NCBI GenBank assembly: GCA_902797275.1
Contig: CADBSI010000055.1
Location: 1-8,758 of the forward strand
Direction: 5' to 3'
Source of the DNA: an uncultured Erysipelotrichaceae bacterium
GTDB lineage: Bacteria > Bacillota_I > Bacilli_A > RF39 > UBA660
Length of the DNA stretch: 8,758 bases
Shown here: in pieces, positions 1 to 5,503 of the stretch
Layout: every line of letters begins with the position of its first letter
Position numbering within the stretch: position 1 is the first letter of the stretch
The notes under the pieces: generated by a model
Seen by the model: the letters and a program-made list of their open reading frames with translations, nothing else
Databases searched by the model: none
What the model was told of the DNA's origin: nothing
Made by a program: the position numbers and the translations under genes

Positions 1-24
1 ATTAATATTAAAAATATTTTAAAT

Positions 25-58
25 AAGAATTCAAGGTAATAATTTTGAATTCTTTTCT
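25..58 (+). terminator. Terminator of a gene lying off the left edge
   Basis: A perfect 10-bp inverted repeat (AAGAATTCAA at 25-34, TTGAATTCTT at 45-54) with a 10-base loop is followed by an interrupted T-rich tail (TTCTT). This fits a Rho-independent terminator reading rightward from a gene outside the window. The stem contains only two G-C pairs, so it is weak by usual standards but normal for such AT-rich DNA. It could equally be a regulatory hairpin of the gene starting at 89. Confidence 0.5.
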
Positions 59-77
59 TAAATATTTAATAATTTCA

Positions 78-83
78 TATAAT
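78..83 (+). promoter_or_regulatory. -10 box immediately upstream of the 89-aa gene
   Basis: A perfect TATAAT lies six bases before the ATG at 89. There is no Shine-Dalgarno sequence between them (the bases are TTAAT). Transcription from this box would start at about the A of the ATG, so the mRNA may be leaderless. The -35 candidate at 55-60 (TTCTTA) is poor. In such AT-rich DNA a TATAAT can occur by chance. Confidence 0.4.
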
Positions 84-88
84 TTAAT

Positions 89-358
89 ATGAAATTACCT
101 AATATTAATCCTAAATTATTTTCTTTTAGTGCTGTTATTGTTGGTTATTTATTAATAGATGATATGACAGCTAATGAACAAAATGCTCTTGGTAATTGGT
201 TAATGTTAACAGCTCAAGTAATCTCAACAAATGCTTTTTATAGACAAGTTCTAGAAGAAAGAGAAATTAATAATGATATGACTAAAGATGATATTATTAA
301 GATGTTAAATAAACTTATTAAAGCTATATTAGAAGGAATAGATAATTTAGATAAATAA
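89..358 (+). CDS. Small conserved-looking hypothetical protein, 89 aa
   Basis: I cannot assign a function. The N-terminal half (residues about 11-45) is rich in hydrophobic residues, with two short stretches (FSAVIVGYLLI and LGNWLMLTAQV) separated by a polar DDMTANEQN segment. The C-terminal third (about 55-89) is charged and predicted helical. The N-terminal part resembles small proteins of unknown role that I recall from low-GC gut Bacillota, with the same polar-then-NALGNW pattern; this is memory, not a search result. No signal peptide or cysteine is present. The start has no ribosome binding site, but the TATAAT six bases upstream is compatible with a leaderless message. The next in-frame ATG (codon 26) would remove the conserved-looking part. 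It is a single-gene unit that converges on the operon at 375-2113. Confidence 0.7.
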   Translation: MKLPNINPKLFSFSAVIVGYLLIDDMTANEQNALGNWLMLTAQVISTNAFYRQVLEEREINNDMTKDDIIKMLNKLIKAILEGIDNLDK

Positions 359-376
359 AAAAAGAGCTAGGCTCTT
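357..376 (-). terminator. Rho-independent terminator of the RsgI-like/lipoprotein operon
   Basis: On the minus strand, AAGAGC-CTA-GCTCTT forms a perfect 6-bp stem with a 3-base loop and is followed directly by seven T (complement of 357-363). It overlaps the stop codon of the lipoprotein gene (375-377). On the plus strand the same hairpin lies just after the 89-aa gene but has only a short T tail, so it may stop that transcript less efficiently. Confidence 0.85.
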
Positions 377-914
377 AATTACATTTGTATACTTCATCTT
401 CAAAGTAATCGTTTTTAATAATAGCAAGAGTTTTATTCTTAAGTTCATCTGATACTTTATCACTTGTTAAATCTAGTTCTTTAGTTATAGTTATAACATT
501 ATCTTTTAAACTAACTTTACAATTTATATAACCATATTCTTCAACTCCATCACATTTATTTTTATAAAAATCAAGTTCTTTATCCATATCATAGTCAAGT
601 AAATAAGTAAAAGTTTCTCTTTCAATTTGATTTAATAATTTAGAACCATCTTCATTAAAATTATAAGTTTTATAAAACCTTTCTTCAATAGCAATTGGAC
701 TTGTTTCTCTTAAAGTATTTTCTTCTTCAATTGAAGTAAAGTGGTTTTTTCCATTTCTTTTATCAACTAAATATTTTTTTATATTTTCACTTCTAACACA
801 TTCATATTTATTAGTATAATTTATATTATTTGATTTATCATTTAAGGTTTCTTTTGTGCAACCAATAGTTAATAATAAAGAACTTAAAATAATAATTTTT
901 TTATATTTTTTCAT
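375..914 (-). CDS. Cysteine-rich lipoprotein of unknown function
   Basis: This 179-aa protein has a lysine-rich start, a hydrophobic stretch (residues 7-17) and a lipobox (LTIGC, Cys19), so it should be exported, lipidated and held on the outer face of the membrane. The mature part carries four more cysteines (39, 121, 132, 178), enough for two disulfides. It shows no family motif that I recognise. The ribosome binding site AAGGAG (919-924) overlaps the stop codon of the upstream gene, with eight bases between the genes, so the two are an operon and translation is probably coupled. The upstream product also places a folded domain and four cysteines outside the membrane, which suggests a shared extracellular role; that is inference. 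The gene ends inside a strong terminator. Confidence 0.8.
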   Translation of the reverse strand: MKKYKKIIILSSLLLTIGCTKETLNDKSNNINYTNKYECVRSENIKKYLVDKRNGKNHFTSIEEENTLRETSPIAIEERFYKTYNFNEDGSKLLNQIERETFTYLLDYDMDKELDFYKNKCDGVEEYGYINCKVSLKDNVITITKELDLTSDKVSDELKNKTLAIIKNDYFEDEVYKCN

Positions 915-922
915 ATTTCTCC

Positions 923-2113
923 TTAATTTTGCCAGGTTCTATCACCTGATAAACTGCCTGTTTTACCATCTATATCAGCTGTATAATAAGTACCATTACA
1001 TCTTGCTATAAAAGTATATTTTAAAACCGTAAAAGTGCTACTTAAATCAGCTTGAACAAGTTCACATTCACTTTCTTGAAGTTTAAAATAAGTTAAACCA
1101 ATTTCTTTGGCTTTATCCTTACTTATACTTGGTTTTTCCATTTCTTCTTTACTTTCTTCTAAAATACTACCAGTTACAGAATCAATTGTTAAATAATATT
1201 TAAAGTCATCATTTAAACCAGCAAATTTATAAGTTTTACAGTAAGATCCTTTTATATCGTCATAAATAGCAAGACTGCTTGTTTTAAAATAAACACCTGC
1301 TAAATGATTAGTAGCAATTTCTCTGACCTTTGCTTCTCCTATTAATTCTTTATAATCATAAACATAATTATATGGTTTATTTTTATTAAATGTACACCAA
1401 GCCCCACTTGTATCCCTAGAAGAGGCTGGGGGAGTAAGACTACTAGAACTAGAACCAGAATTATTATTTTTGTTATTAGTAGTATTATTCTTATTCTTAT
1501 TTTGTTCTTGTTGTTTCTTTTCTTCTTCTTGTTTTTTAATTTCTTCTTGAACTTTTTCTTTTGCATCTTGAACACTCATATCTTTTACATCTTCTATTTT
1601 AAGAGATGTATCTTTAATTATTTCTTCAAGATATGAAGCCTTGCTTTCAGTTAGGTTATACTTACTAGCAATTTCTTTAGAACTTTCAGTTATAGTAGGA
1701 ATAATTACTTCTCCTTTAATACTTTTACTTTCTAAATATTCACTAATAATAGTTTTCAAGTCATCTGCCTTATAAGTACCATCGACACTTACTAAAATAG
1801 TAGTATCATCTTTTAAGTATTCTAAACTAAAAGATTTTTCTAAAATACTTTTAATTACCTCGTTCAAAACCTTACCCTTATAATCATTTATAATAACTTT
1901 TTTACCATCTTCATTTAATCCAATTAAGTTTATAACTTTATTTTCCTTATTAAGTTCTATTTTTAAACTAGGATTAATATCTAGAACAATACTAGATGTA
2001 ATAGTTGTATCTAATTTAATCTTATTATCTTTTTTAGTAAAAACATAAATACAGATAAAAGTAGATAGTAAAATAACTAAAATAAATGATATTAAAAATA
2101 CTTTCTTTTTCAT
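923..2113 (-). CDS. Membrane-anchored protein with RsgI-like middle domain and C-terminal PepSY repeats
   Basis: The 396-aa protein has one N-terminal membrane segment (about 5-26) with the rest outside the cell. Residues about 38-140 match the extracellular middle domain of RsgI-type anti-sigma factors. The hallmark is VLDINPSLKIELN, where Asn47-Pro48 corresponds to the bond reported to self-cleave in clostridial RsgI proteins. A helical region (about 145-205) leads to a low-complexity Lys/Gln/Asn/Ser linker (about 195-233). Two PepSY-like units follow (about 255-320 and 328-390), marked by YYLTIDSVTGSIL and YYTADIDGKTGSL. Cysteines 240, 292, 350 and 372 lie in or next to this C-terminal region. 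Unlike true RsgI, only four residues precede the membrane segment, so the cytoplasmic sigma-binding domain is absent, and no sigma factor gene is adjacent. The start has a good GAGGAG site (2117-2122). The role is unknown: sensing or inhibiting something at the cell surface is inference. Confidence 0.8.
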   Translation of the reverse strand: MKKKVFLISFILVILLSTFICIYVFTKKDNKIKLDTTITSSIVLDINPSLKIELNKENKVINLIGLNEDGKKVIINDYKGKVLNEVIKSILEKSFSLEYLKDDTTILVSVDGTYKADDLKTIISEYLESKSIKGEVIIPTITESSKEIASKYNLTESKASYLEEIIKDTSLKIEDVKDMSVQDAKEKVQEEIKKQEEEKKQQEQNKNKNNTTNNKNNNSGSSSSSLTPPASSRDTSGAWCTFNKNKPYNYVYDYKELIGEAKVREIATNHLAGVYFKTSSLAIYDDIKGSYCKTYKFAGLNDDFKYYLTIDSVTGSILEESKEEMEKPSISKDKAKEIGLTYFKLQESECELVQADLSSTFTVLKYTFIARCNGTYYTADIDGKTGSLSGDRTWQN

Positions 2114-2134
2114 AAACTCCTCTCTATAATAATT

Positions 2135-2140
2135 ATTATA
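2135..2140 (-). promoter_or_regulatory. Candidate -10 box for the RsgI-like operon
   Basis: TATAAT on the minus strand lies 21 bases upstream of the ATG at 2113, at a sensible distance for a short leader that includes GAGGAG. No good -35 is visible at 16-18 bases (only a T-rich stretch), and the region is almost pure A/T, so this is a weak call. Confidence 0.4.
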
Positions 2141-2202
2141 CTTAAATATTAAAAAAAATAAAGAGGTTTTAATTAATTTTTATATATTTAATTTTACTAG
2201 TT

Positions 2203-3043
2203 TTATACAAAAATCTTGATTATTTTTTCTATGAGTTTATTAAAATCATTTTTAATATTTTTAAGATCATATTTCATGAAATAAGTTATTACCTAACTAC
2301 AATCTTTTATATCATTTTTATATTTTATTAAGAAAGTTTTAATAAGTGAAGATATTTGAAATATCAGATAGGGGAAACAATTATTATTTTTTGATATTTA
2401 CTAAGATTTATATTAATAATATATTCTTTTAACATATTATATTTTTTACACCATAATAAGTCAGTTGTATTATCAGTTTTTTCTTTAGTAGTTAATCATA
2501 AAATATCATATTTGTTATTAGCAATTTCATAAGCAATTTTCTTGGTATAACCCATTCTAGAAAAATAAACAACTAAGGTATTGGAATTTTTATTTATTTT
2601 ATAATCATTTTCATTTAAGTTTTCTTGGTTATAGAAAACATAAGTCATATAACTAGTTATTAGTTGAATAAAACCAATTATAAAGAAACTAATTAATAAA
2701 ATATTTCTTGGTAAAATTATAAATTGAATAATAATCCATAACATAAGAGTAAAGCCAAATATAGTTCCAAGAATTATTTCTATTTTTTTATTTTTTAACA
2801 AATAATAAAAAGTAATTAGATTAGAAATACCATTTACTATTAATAAAGATACTTTAAAAAAATATAATTTTTAAATAAAATATTAGAAAAAGGTAAAACT
2901 TTGAAATAGGGTAGTACTGTATCTATTTTTAAAAGTTTTCCAGTTGGGTTGATAAACATCATAATACTTCCATATAATGCTCCAAGTCCAACAAATAAAC
3001 ACCAAAACATAAGAAATTTTTTAGTTATTTTATATCTATTCAT
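2203..3043 (-). pseudogene. Decayed gene for a membrane-flavodoxin fusion protein
   Basis: Joining frames recovers one ancestral protein. The ATG at 3043 starts a membrane domain of about four hydrophobic helices (FWCLFVGLGALYGSIMMF; FGFTLMLWIIIQFIIL; LLISFFIIGFIQLI). A flavodoxin domain follows, with the FMN phosphate-binding start LVVYFSRMGYTKKIAYEIA and later IIIVSPI and VITYFM segments. At least five lesions break it: a one-base frameshift at the 7-base run 2856-2862; in-frame TGA at 2496-2498; TGA at 2364-2366, where the family has Trp after SPI; a one-base loss near 2355-2357; and TAG at 2293-2295, probably from Tyr. No ribosome binding site precedes the start. Open pieces at 2496-2801 and 2840-3043 are remnants and not separate genes. 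Intact relatives are, from memory, membrane-anchored flavodoxin-family proteins presumed to act in electron transfer. The 3' limit is approximate. Confidence 0.85.
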
Positions 3044-3069
3044 TTAAATTGTCTAAATAATTATATCTA

Positions 3070-3107
3070 AAAAAAGAAAAATAAACTAGTTATTTTCCTT
3101 AATTAAA
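3070..3107. repeat. Direct repeat copy 1, downstream of the toxin gene
   Basis: This 38-bp segment matches 3792-3829 at 37 of 38 positions. The other copy spans the last codons and stop of the ABC-F gene. Here the same tail (LIKENN-stop in minus-strand frame) stands alone, ten bases beyond the toxin stop codon. Similarity extends weakly leftward (TTATAT at 3061). See the finding on insertion of the toxin-antitoxin unit. Confidence 0.85.
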
Positions 3108-3117
3108 ATTTTTGTTA

Positions 3118-3399
3118 TTAAAATAAATCACTATGAGTGCCTGTTTCAATTAAAACTAATATTAAATTATTATTATTTTTTCTATATACTAAAAGCCAGT
3201 CTGGCTCTATATGACACTCTCTACAATTTTCAAATCTTAAATTATTGATTAGTTGGTGATCTTTATATTTAATGTCTAATTCTTCATTGTTTGCTAATTT
3301 ATTTACTATTTTTGTTAATTTTTCTAAATCCTTATTTCTTTTCTTTATAATTTTTAATTCTTTTTTAAAAGCAGATGTCATTATGATTTCATATTTCAT
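3118..3399 (-). CDS. yafQ: YafQ-type toxin of a type II toxin-antitoxin pair (RelE superfamily mRNA interferase)
   Basis: At 93 aa this is full length for the family. YafQ cleaves mRNA inside translating ribosomes. The catalytic and structural residues known from E. coli YafQ can be lined up: His48, His63, Asp67-Trp68, His89 and Phe93. They lie in the motifs YKDHQL, ECHIEPDWLLVY and TGTHSDLF, the last ending the protein. Its ATG shares one base with the TAA of the antitoxin gene (TAATG), so translation is coupled and the antitoxin is made first. No inactivating change is visible. The gene symbol is by family similarity; another RelE-family name would be equally valid. Confidence 0.93.
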   Translation of the reverse strand: MKYEIIMTSAFKKELKIIKKRNKDLEKLTKIVNKLANNEELDIKYKDHQLINNLRFENCRECHIEPDWLLVYRKNNNNLILVLIETGTHSDLF

Positions 3400-3683
3400 T
3401 AATCAATATCTTTTAAAGCCTCTTCAAAGTTTTTATATTTTTTAACTTTAATTTTTCCAGTTTCGATTGCTTCAGCTTCTTTTAAAGCATTAATTAATCG
3501 GGCATTAGGCGTTTCCATTGAAGAAACAAAAGGAATACTTTGTTCTCTTACACTTTGAGATAAAAACATATTAAGTGCAACACTTGTATTCATACCTAAT
3601 TTTTTAAATAACTCATCTGCTTGTTTTTTTAAGTTTTTATCAACTCTGAAACTCATATTTATTGCATTAGACATCTCAGCCAT
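3399..3683 (-). CDS. dinJ: DinJ/RelB-family antitoxin
   Basis: This 94-aa protein has an N-terminal ribbon-helix-helix DNA-binding unit (beta strand NMSFRVD at 9-15, then helices through LGMNTSVALNMFLSQSV). Its acidic and basic C-terminal tail (about 60-94) is the part expected to wrap the toxin. It should neutralise the adjacent YafQ-like toxin and repress the operon. An upstream TTG (3698) and ATG (3692) are also in frame. I chose the ATG at 3683 because GGAG on the minus strand lies nine bases before it and touches or overlaps the earlier candidates; the ATG at 3674 (MSNAINMSF) is the other reasonable start. A consensus promoter lies directly upstream. Confidence 0.92.
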   Translation of the reverse strand: MAEMSNAINMSFRVDKNLKKQADELFKKLGMNTSVALNMFLSQSVREQSIPFVSSMETPNARLINALKEAEAIETGKIKVKKYKNFEEALKDID

Positions 3684-3710
3684 AAAATTCATCTCCAATC
3701 TACGAAATTA

Positions 3711-3731
3711 ATATTATCACAAAAATAATAT
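3711..3731. promoter_or_regulatory. Palindrome over the -10 region, candidate antitoxin operator
   Basis: Perfect inverted 7-mers ATATTAT (3711-3717) and ATAATAT (3725-3731) are separated by seven bases and cover the -10 box and part of the spacer. DinJ/RelB antitoxins usually bind palindromes in this position to repress their own operon. The arms are all A/T, so chance occurrence is possible. Confidence 0.4.
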
Positions 3732-3739
3732 ATTGTCAA
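3711..3739 (-). promoter_or_regulatory. Promoter of the toxin-antitoxin operon
   Basis: On the minus strand a consensus -35 (TTGACA, 3734-3739) is followed after exactly 17 bases by TAATAT (3711-3716). A TG sits one base upstream of that hexamer (extended -10). Transcription would start near 3704, giving a leader of about 20 bases to the ATG at 3683. This is the best promoter match in the window. Confidence 0.8.
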
Positions 3740-3790
3740 TACATTATTAATATAAAAGCAATATATATTAATACTATAATATTATATGTA

Positions 3791-3822
3791 TAAAAAAGAA
3801 AAATAAACTAGTTATTTTCTTT
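3791..3822 (-). terminator. AT-rich terminator-like hairpin at the ABC-F stop codon
   Basis: On the minus strand AAAGAAAATAA and TTATTTTTCTTT can pair (one bulged base) around a palindromic AACTAGTT centre, and the right arm runs into a T-rich tail. The ABC-F stop codon lies inside it. Only one or two G-C pairs stabilise the stem, so efficiency is doubtful. The direct-repeat copy at 3070-3107 keeps most of the structure. Confidence 0.4.
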
Positions 3823-3829
3823 AATTAAA
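3792..3829. repeat. Direct repeat copy 2, ABC-F 3' end
   Basis: This 38-bp segment contains the last seven codons and the TAG stop of the ABC-F gene plus the bases just beyond. It is repeated at 3070-3107 with a single mismatch. The two copies are 722 bases apart start to start and frame the entire toxin-antitoxin operon with its promoter. Confidence 0.85.
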
Positions 3830-5313
3830 CCATTTTCAGTTAATATATATAAATTATCAATGACACTTGTAATATATTTTCTATCATGAGATACACTTAT
3901 AATTGTACCTGTAAATTCTTTTAAAACTTTTCTTATAATGGGATTTGATAAAGGACTTAGATTTCTTGTTGGTTCATCTAATATGAGTACATTACAATTA
4001 GTAAGAACTAATTTTATTAAAAATAATTTGGCTTTACTACCCATACTTAAATTATTAATAGAACCAGTCATTTCATCTTTGGTAAAATGCATATTGCCTA
4101 AAAACATTCTTATTTTAGTTATTTCATCTTTACTATAATCAGTTGTTAAAAAATCAATTGGAGTTTTAAAATTATTTAAAATATCATCATAGTTTTGAGG
4201 CATGTAGCCAACTTTTAAATCATTTTTATCTTTTAAAATATTATAAACTAATTTAATTAAAGTTGATTTACCACAGCCATTTTTACCAATTATACAAATA
4301 TGTTTAGGACCAATTATATTTAATTTAATATTTCTAGCAAGTACTTTATCTTGAATTTTTAATTCTTTTAAATCTAAATCAATTATAGTTTTAGTTTTAG
4401 GAATAAAAACATTTTCAAAGAAGAACTTAATACTTTCTTCAACATCTGGTATTTTAGTTAATTCCATATTTTCTAATTTCTTTTCTTGACTTTTTAAAGC
4501 ATGCATTTTAACTTTTAAACCCTTAGCAATAAAAGGATTTTTTCTTGATACAGTGTTTTGTTTATAAGCAACTTTATCCATGATTTTTTGTAATTTTTCT
4601 TGTTTTTTTAAAAATTCTCTTTTTTCATTTTTGGCAACACTTGTTTCTTTTTCAATTTTTTTTAATCTTAAATTAACATAAGTATCATAATCTACTTTTA
4701 AAATTGTTGTTCTACAATCAGTTTTTTTCATTGTTTGTTCTAAATGTAAAATCATATTAGCTGTTCTTGCTAAAAGAGTTTCATCATGGGATATATAAAT
4801 AATAGGTTTATTAGTATTATTGATAAAATCTTCTAAAAAGATAAGAGTTTCTAAATCTAAATCATTAGATGGTTCATCTAAAAATAATATATCATATTTT
4901 ATTATTAAAAGTTTTATAAGACTTATTTTAACTTTCTCTCCACCTGATAAGTTTTTTATTTTCTTATCTAAAATAGTATCATCTAATTTAATTAAATCTA
5001 AGTATTTATAAAAATCTGTTATGTTGTCATAATAAGTATTTAAATTTTTAAATAAGTAATCAAATACTTTATAATCTAAATATTTATTATTTATTACTTG
5101 TTCTAAATAACCAATTCTATTATTATGTAAGTTAATAGAACCTTCAATATTTGCATATTCACAATTACCAAGTATTGCTTTTAAAAGAGTAGATTTACCA
5201 TTTCCTTCTTCTCCAATTATAGCAAGTTTATCACCATAATTTAGAGTAAATGATAAGTTTTTTACTAAATATCTGTCATCAATTTTTATATTTAAATCAT
5301 TTATTTCTAACAT
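3808..5313 (-). CDS. ABC-F family ATPase, probable ribosome-protection (antibiotic resistance) type
   Basis: The 501-aa protein has two ATP-binding cassettes and no membrane segment, the ABC-F layout. Cassette 1 has Walker A GEEGNGKS (34-41), signature LSGGE (122-126), Walker B ILFLDEPSNDLD (142-153) and switch His176. Cassette 2 has GKNGCGKS (343-350), an altered signature LSMGS (422-426), LILDEPTRNLSPLS (443-456) and His476. A charged linker (about 190-300), helical and rich in Lys/Glu, lies between them. It corresponds to the arm that reaches toward the P-site tRNA and the peptidyl-transferase centre. Such proteins act on the 70S ribosome in the cytoplasm, and members of this type displace antibiotics; the DEPTRNLSPLS form is one I associate with resistance-type clostridial and bacillar ABC-F proteins. 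The SD AGGAGG (5317-5322) lies within an attenuator-like leader. The drug class cannot be told from sequence alone. Confidence 0.9.
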   Translation of the reverse strand: MLEINDLNIKIDDRYLVKNLSFTLNYGDKLAIIGEEGNGKSTLLKAILGNCEYANIEGSINLHNNRIGYLEQVINNKYLDYKVFDYLFKNLNTYYDNITDFYKYLDLIKLDDTILDKKIKNLSGGEKVKISLIKLLIIKYDILFLDEPSNDLDLETLIFLEDFINNTNKPIIYISHDETLLARTANMILHLEQTMKKTDCRTTILKVDYDTYVNLRLKKIEKETSVAKNEKREFLKKQEKLQKIMDKVAYKQNTVSRKNPFIAKGLKVKMHALKSQEKKLENMELTKIPDVEESIKFFFENVFIPKTKTIIDLDLKELKIQDKVLARNIKLNIIGPKHICIIGKNGCGKSTLIKLVYNILKDKNDLKVGYMPQNYDDILNNFKTPIDFLTTDYSKDEITKIRMFLGNMHFTKDEMTGSINNLSMGSKAKLFLIKLVLTNCNVLILDEPTRNLSPLSNPIIRKVLKEFTGTIISVSHDRKYITSVIDNLYILTENGLIKENN

Positions 5314-5346
5314 ATGCCTCCTCTTGGCATATTTAAAGTTATGCCA
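5312..5346 (-). promoter_or_regulatory. Translational attenuator-like leader of the ABC-F gene
   Basis: Three segments on the minus strand compete. Segment 1 is TGGCATA (5340-5346), segment 2 contains ATATGCCA (5325-5332) and segment 3 is GGCATAT (5312-5318). Segments 1 and 2 form a perfect 7-bp stem with an 8-base loop. Segments 2 and 3 form an alternative perfect 7-bp stem with a 7-base loop. The second stem buries the last two G of the AGGAGG site and the first two bases of the ABC-F ATG. No T run follows, so control of translation is more likely than of transcription. A leader peptide ends three bases before segment 1. Confidence 0.7.
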
Positions 5347-5348
5347 GA

Positions 5349-5369
5349 CTATTTAACTATTTTTCTCAT
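5349..5369 (-). CDS. Leader peptide MRKIVK upstream of the ABC-F gene
   Basis: A six-codon reading frame (Met-Arg-Lys-Ile-Val-Lys, stop TAG) has an almost ideal ribosome binding site, GGAGGTG (5375-5381), five bases before its ATG. No longer gene uses that site. It ends three bases before the first of three mutually exclusive pairing segments in the ABC-F leader. This matches the role of leader peptides of inducible erm and ABC-F resistance genes: ribosome position on the short frame decides which hairpin forms. Being so short, it is recognised only by its ribosome binding site and position. No other function is suggested. Confidence 0.7.
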   Translation of the reverse strand: MRKIVK

Positions 5370-5408
5370 GTTTTCACCTCCAAAATAAGTAAAATATATT
5401 AATAGTAT

Positions 5409-5436
5409 ATCATATTATAAATATATTATTGATCAA
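5409..5436 (-). promoter_or_regulatory. Candidate promoter of the ABC-F transcript
   Basis: On the minus strand TTGATC (5431-5436) and TATGAT (5409-5414) are separated by 16 bases. Transcription from here would start near 5402, leaving a leader of about 90 bases that holds the leader peptide and the hairpins. Several TATAAT-like strings overlap nearby, so the exact -10 is uncertain. Confidence 0.5.
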
Positions 5437-5452
5437 TAAATAGTAAAATAAC

Positions 5453-5481
5453 TTGAAAAGTATTAAAAATAATGATATTCT
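5453..5481 (+). promoter_or_regulatory. Promoter of the LRR/transglutaminase operon
   Basis: TTGAAA (5453-5458) is followed after 17 bases by TATTCT (5476-5481), with a TG one base upstream of the -10 hexamer. The predicted start near 5488 gives a short leader containing AGGAG (5493-5497), six bases before the ATG at 5504. It is divergent from the ABC-F promoter. Confidence 0.6.
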
Positions 5482-5503
5482 CTAATTAAGATAGGAGTAT
5501 AAA

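Noticed and set aside
1342..1575. A 77-aa minus-strand frame rich in Lys/Ile.
   Set aside because: It is a shadow of the low-complexity linker of the RsgI-like gene on the same strand in another phase, with repetitive composition and no ribosome binding site.
2364..2498. TGA codons within the flavodoxin frame, one at a family Trp position, and no intact gene in the window ending in TGA, suggesting TGA might encode Trp.
   Set aside because: All tryptophans in the intact genes (for example in the toxin, the transglutaminase-like and VanZ proteins) are TGG, the other TGA does not sit at a Trp position, and the same gene also has TAG and frameshifts. Decay explains it better.
3399..3698. Longer antitoxin start at the TTG (3698) or ATG (3692).
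   Set aside because: The only Shine-Dalgarno-like sequence (GGAG) overlaps the TTG start and directly abuts the ATG at 3692, whereas it is well spaced for the ATG at 3683.
3938..4138. A plus-strand frame of 66 aa inside the ABC-F gene.
   Set aside because: It is antisense to conserved Walker B and signature sequence of the ABC-F protein and has no independent support; the 63-aa frame at 4820-5011 is rejected for the same reason.
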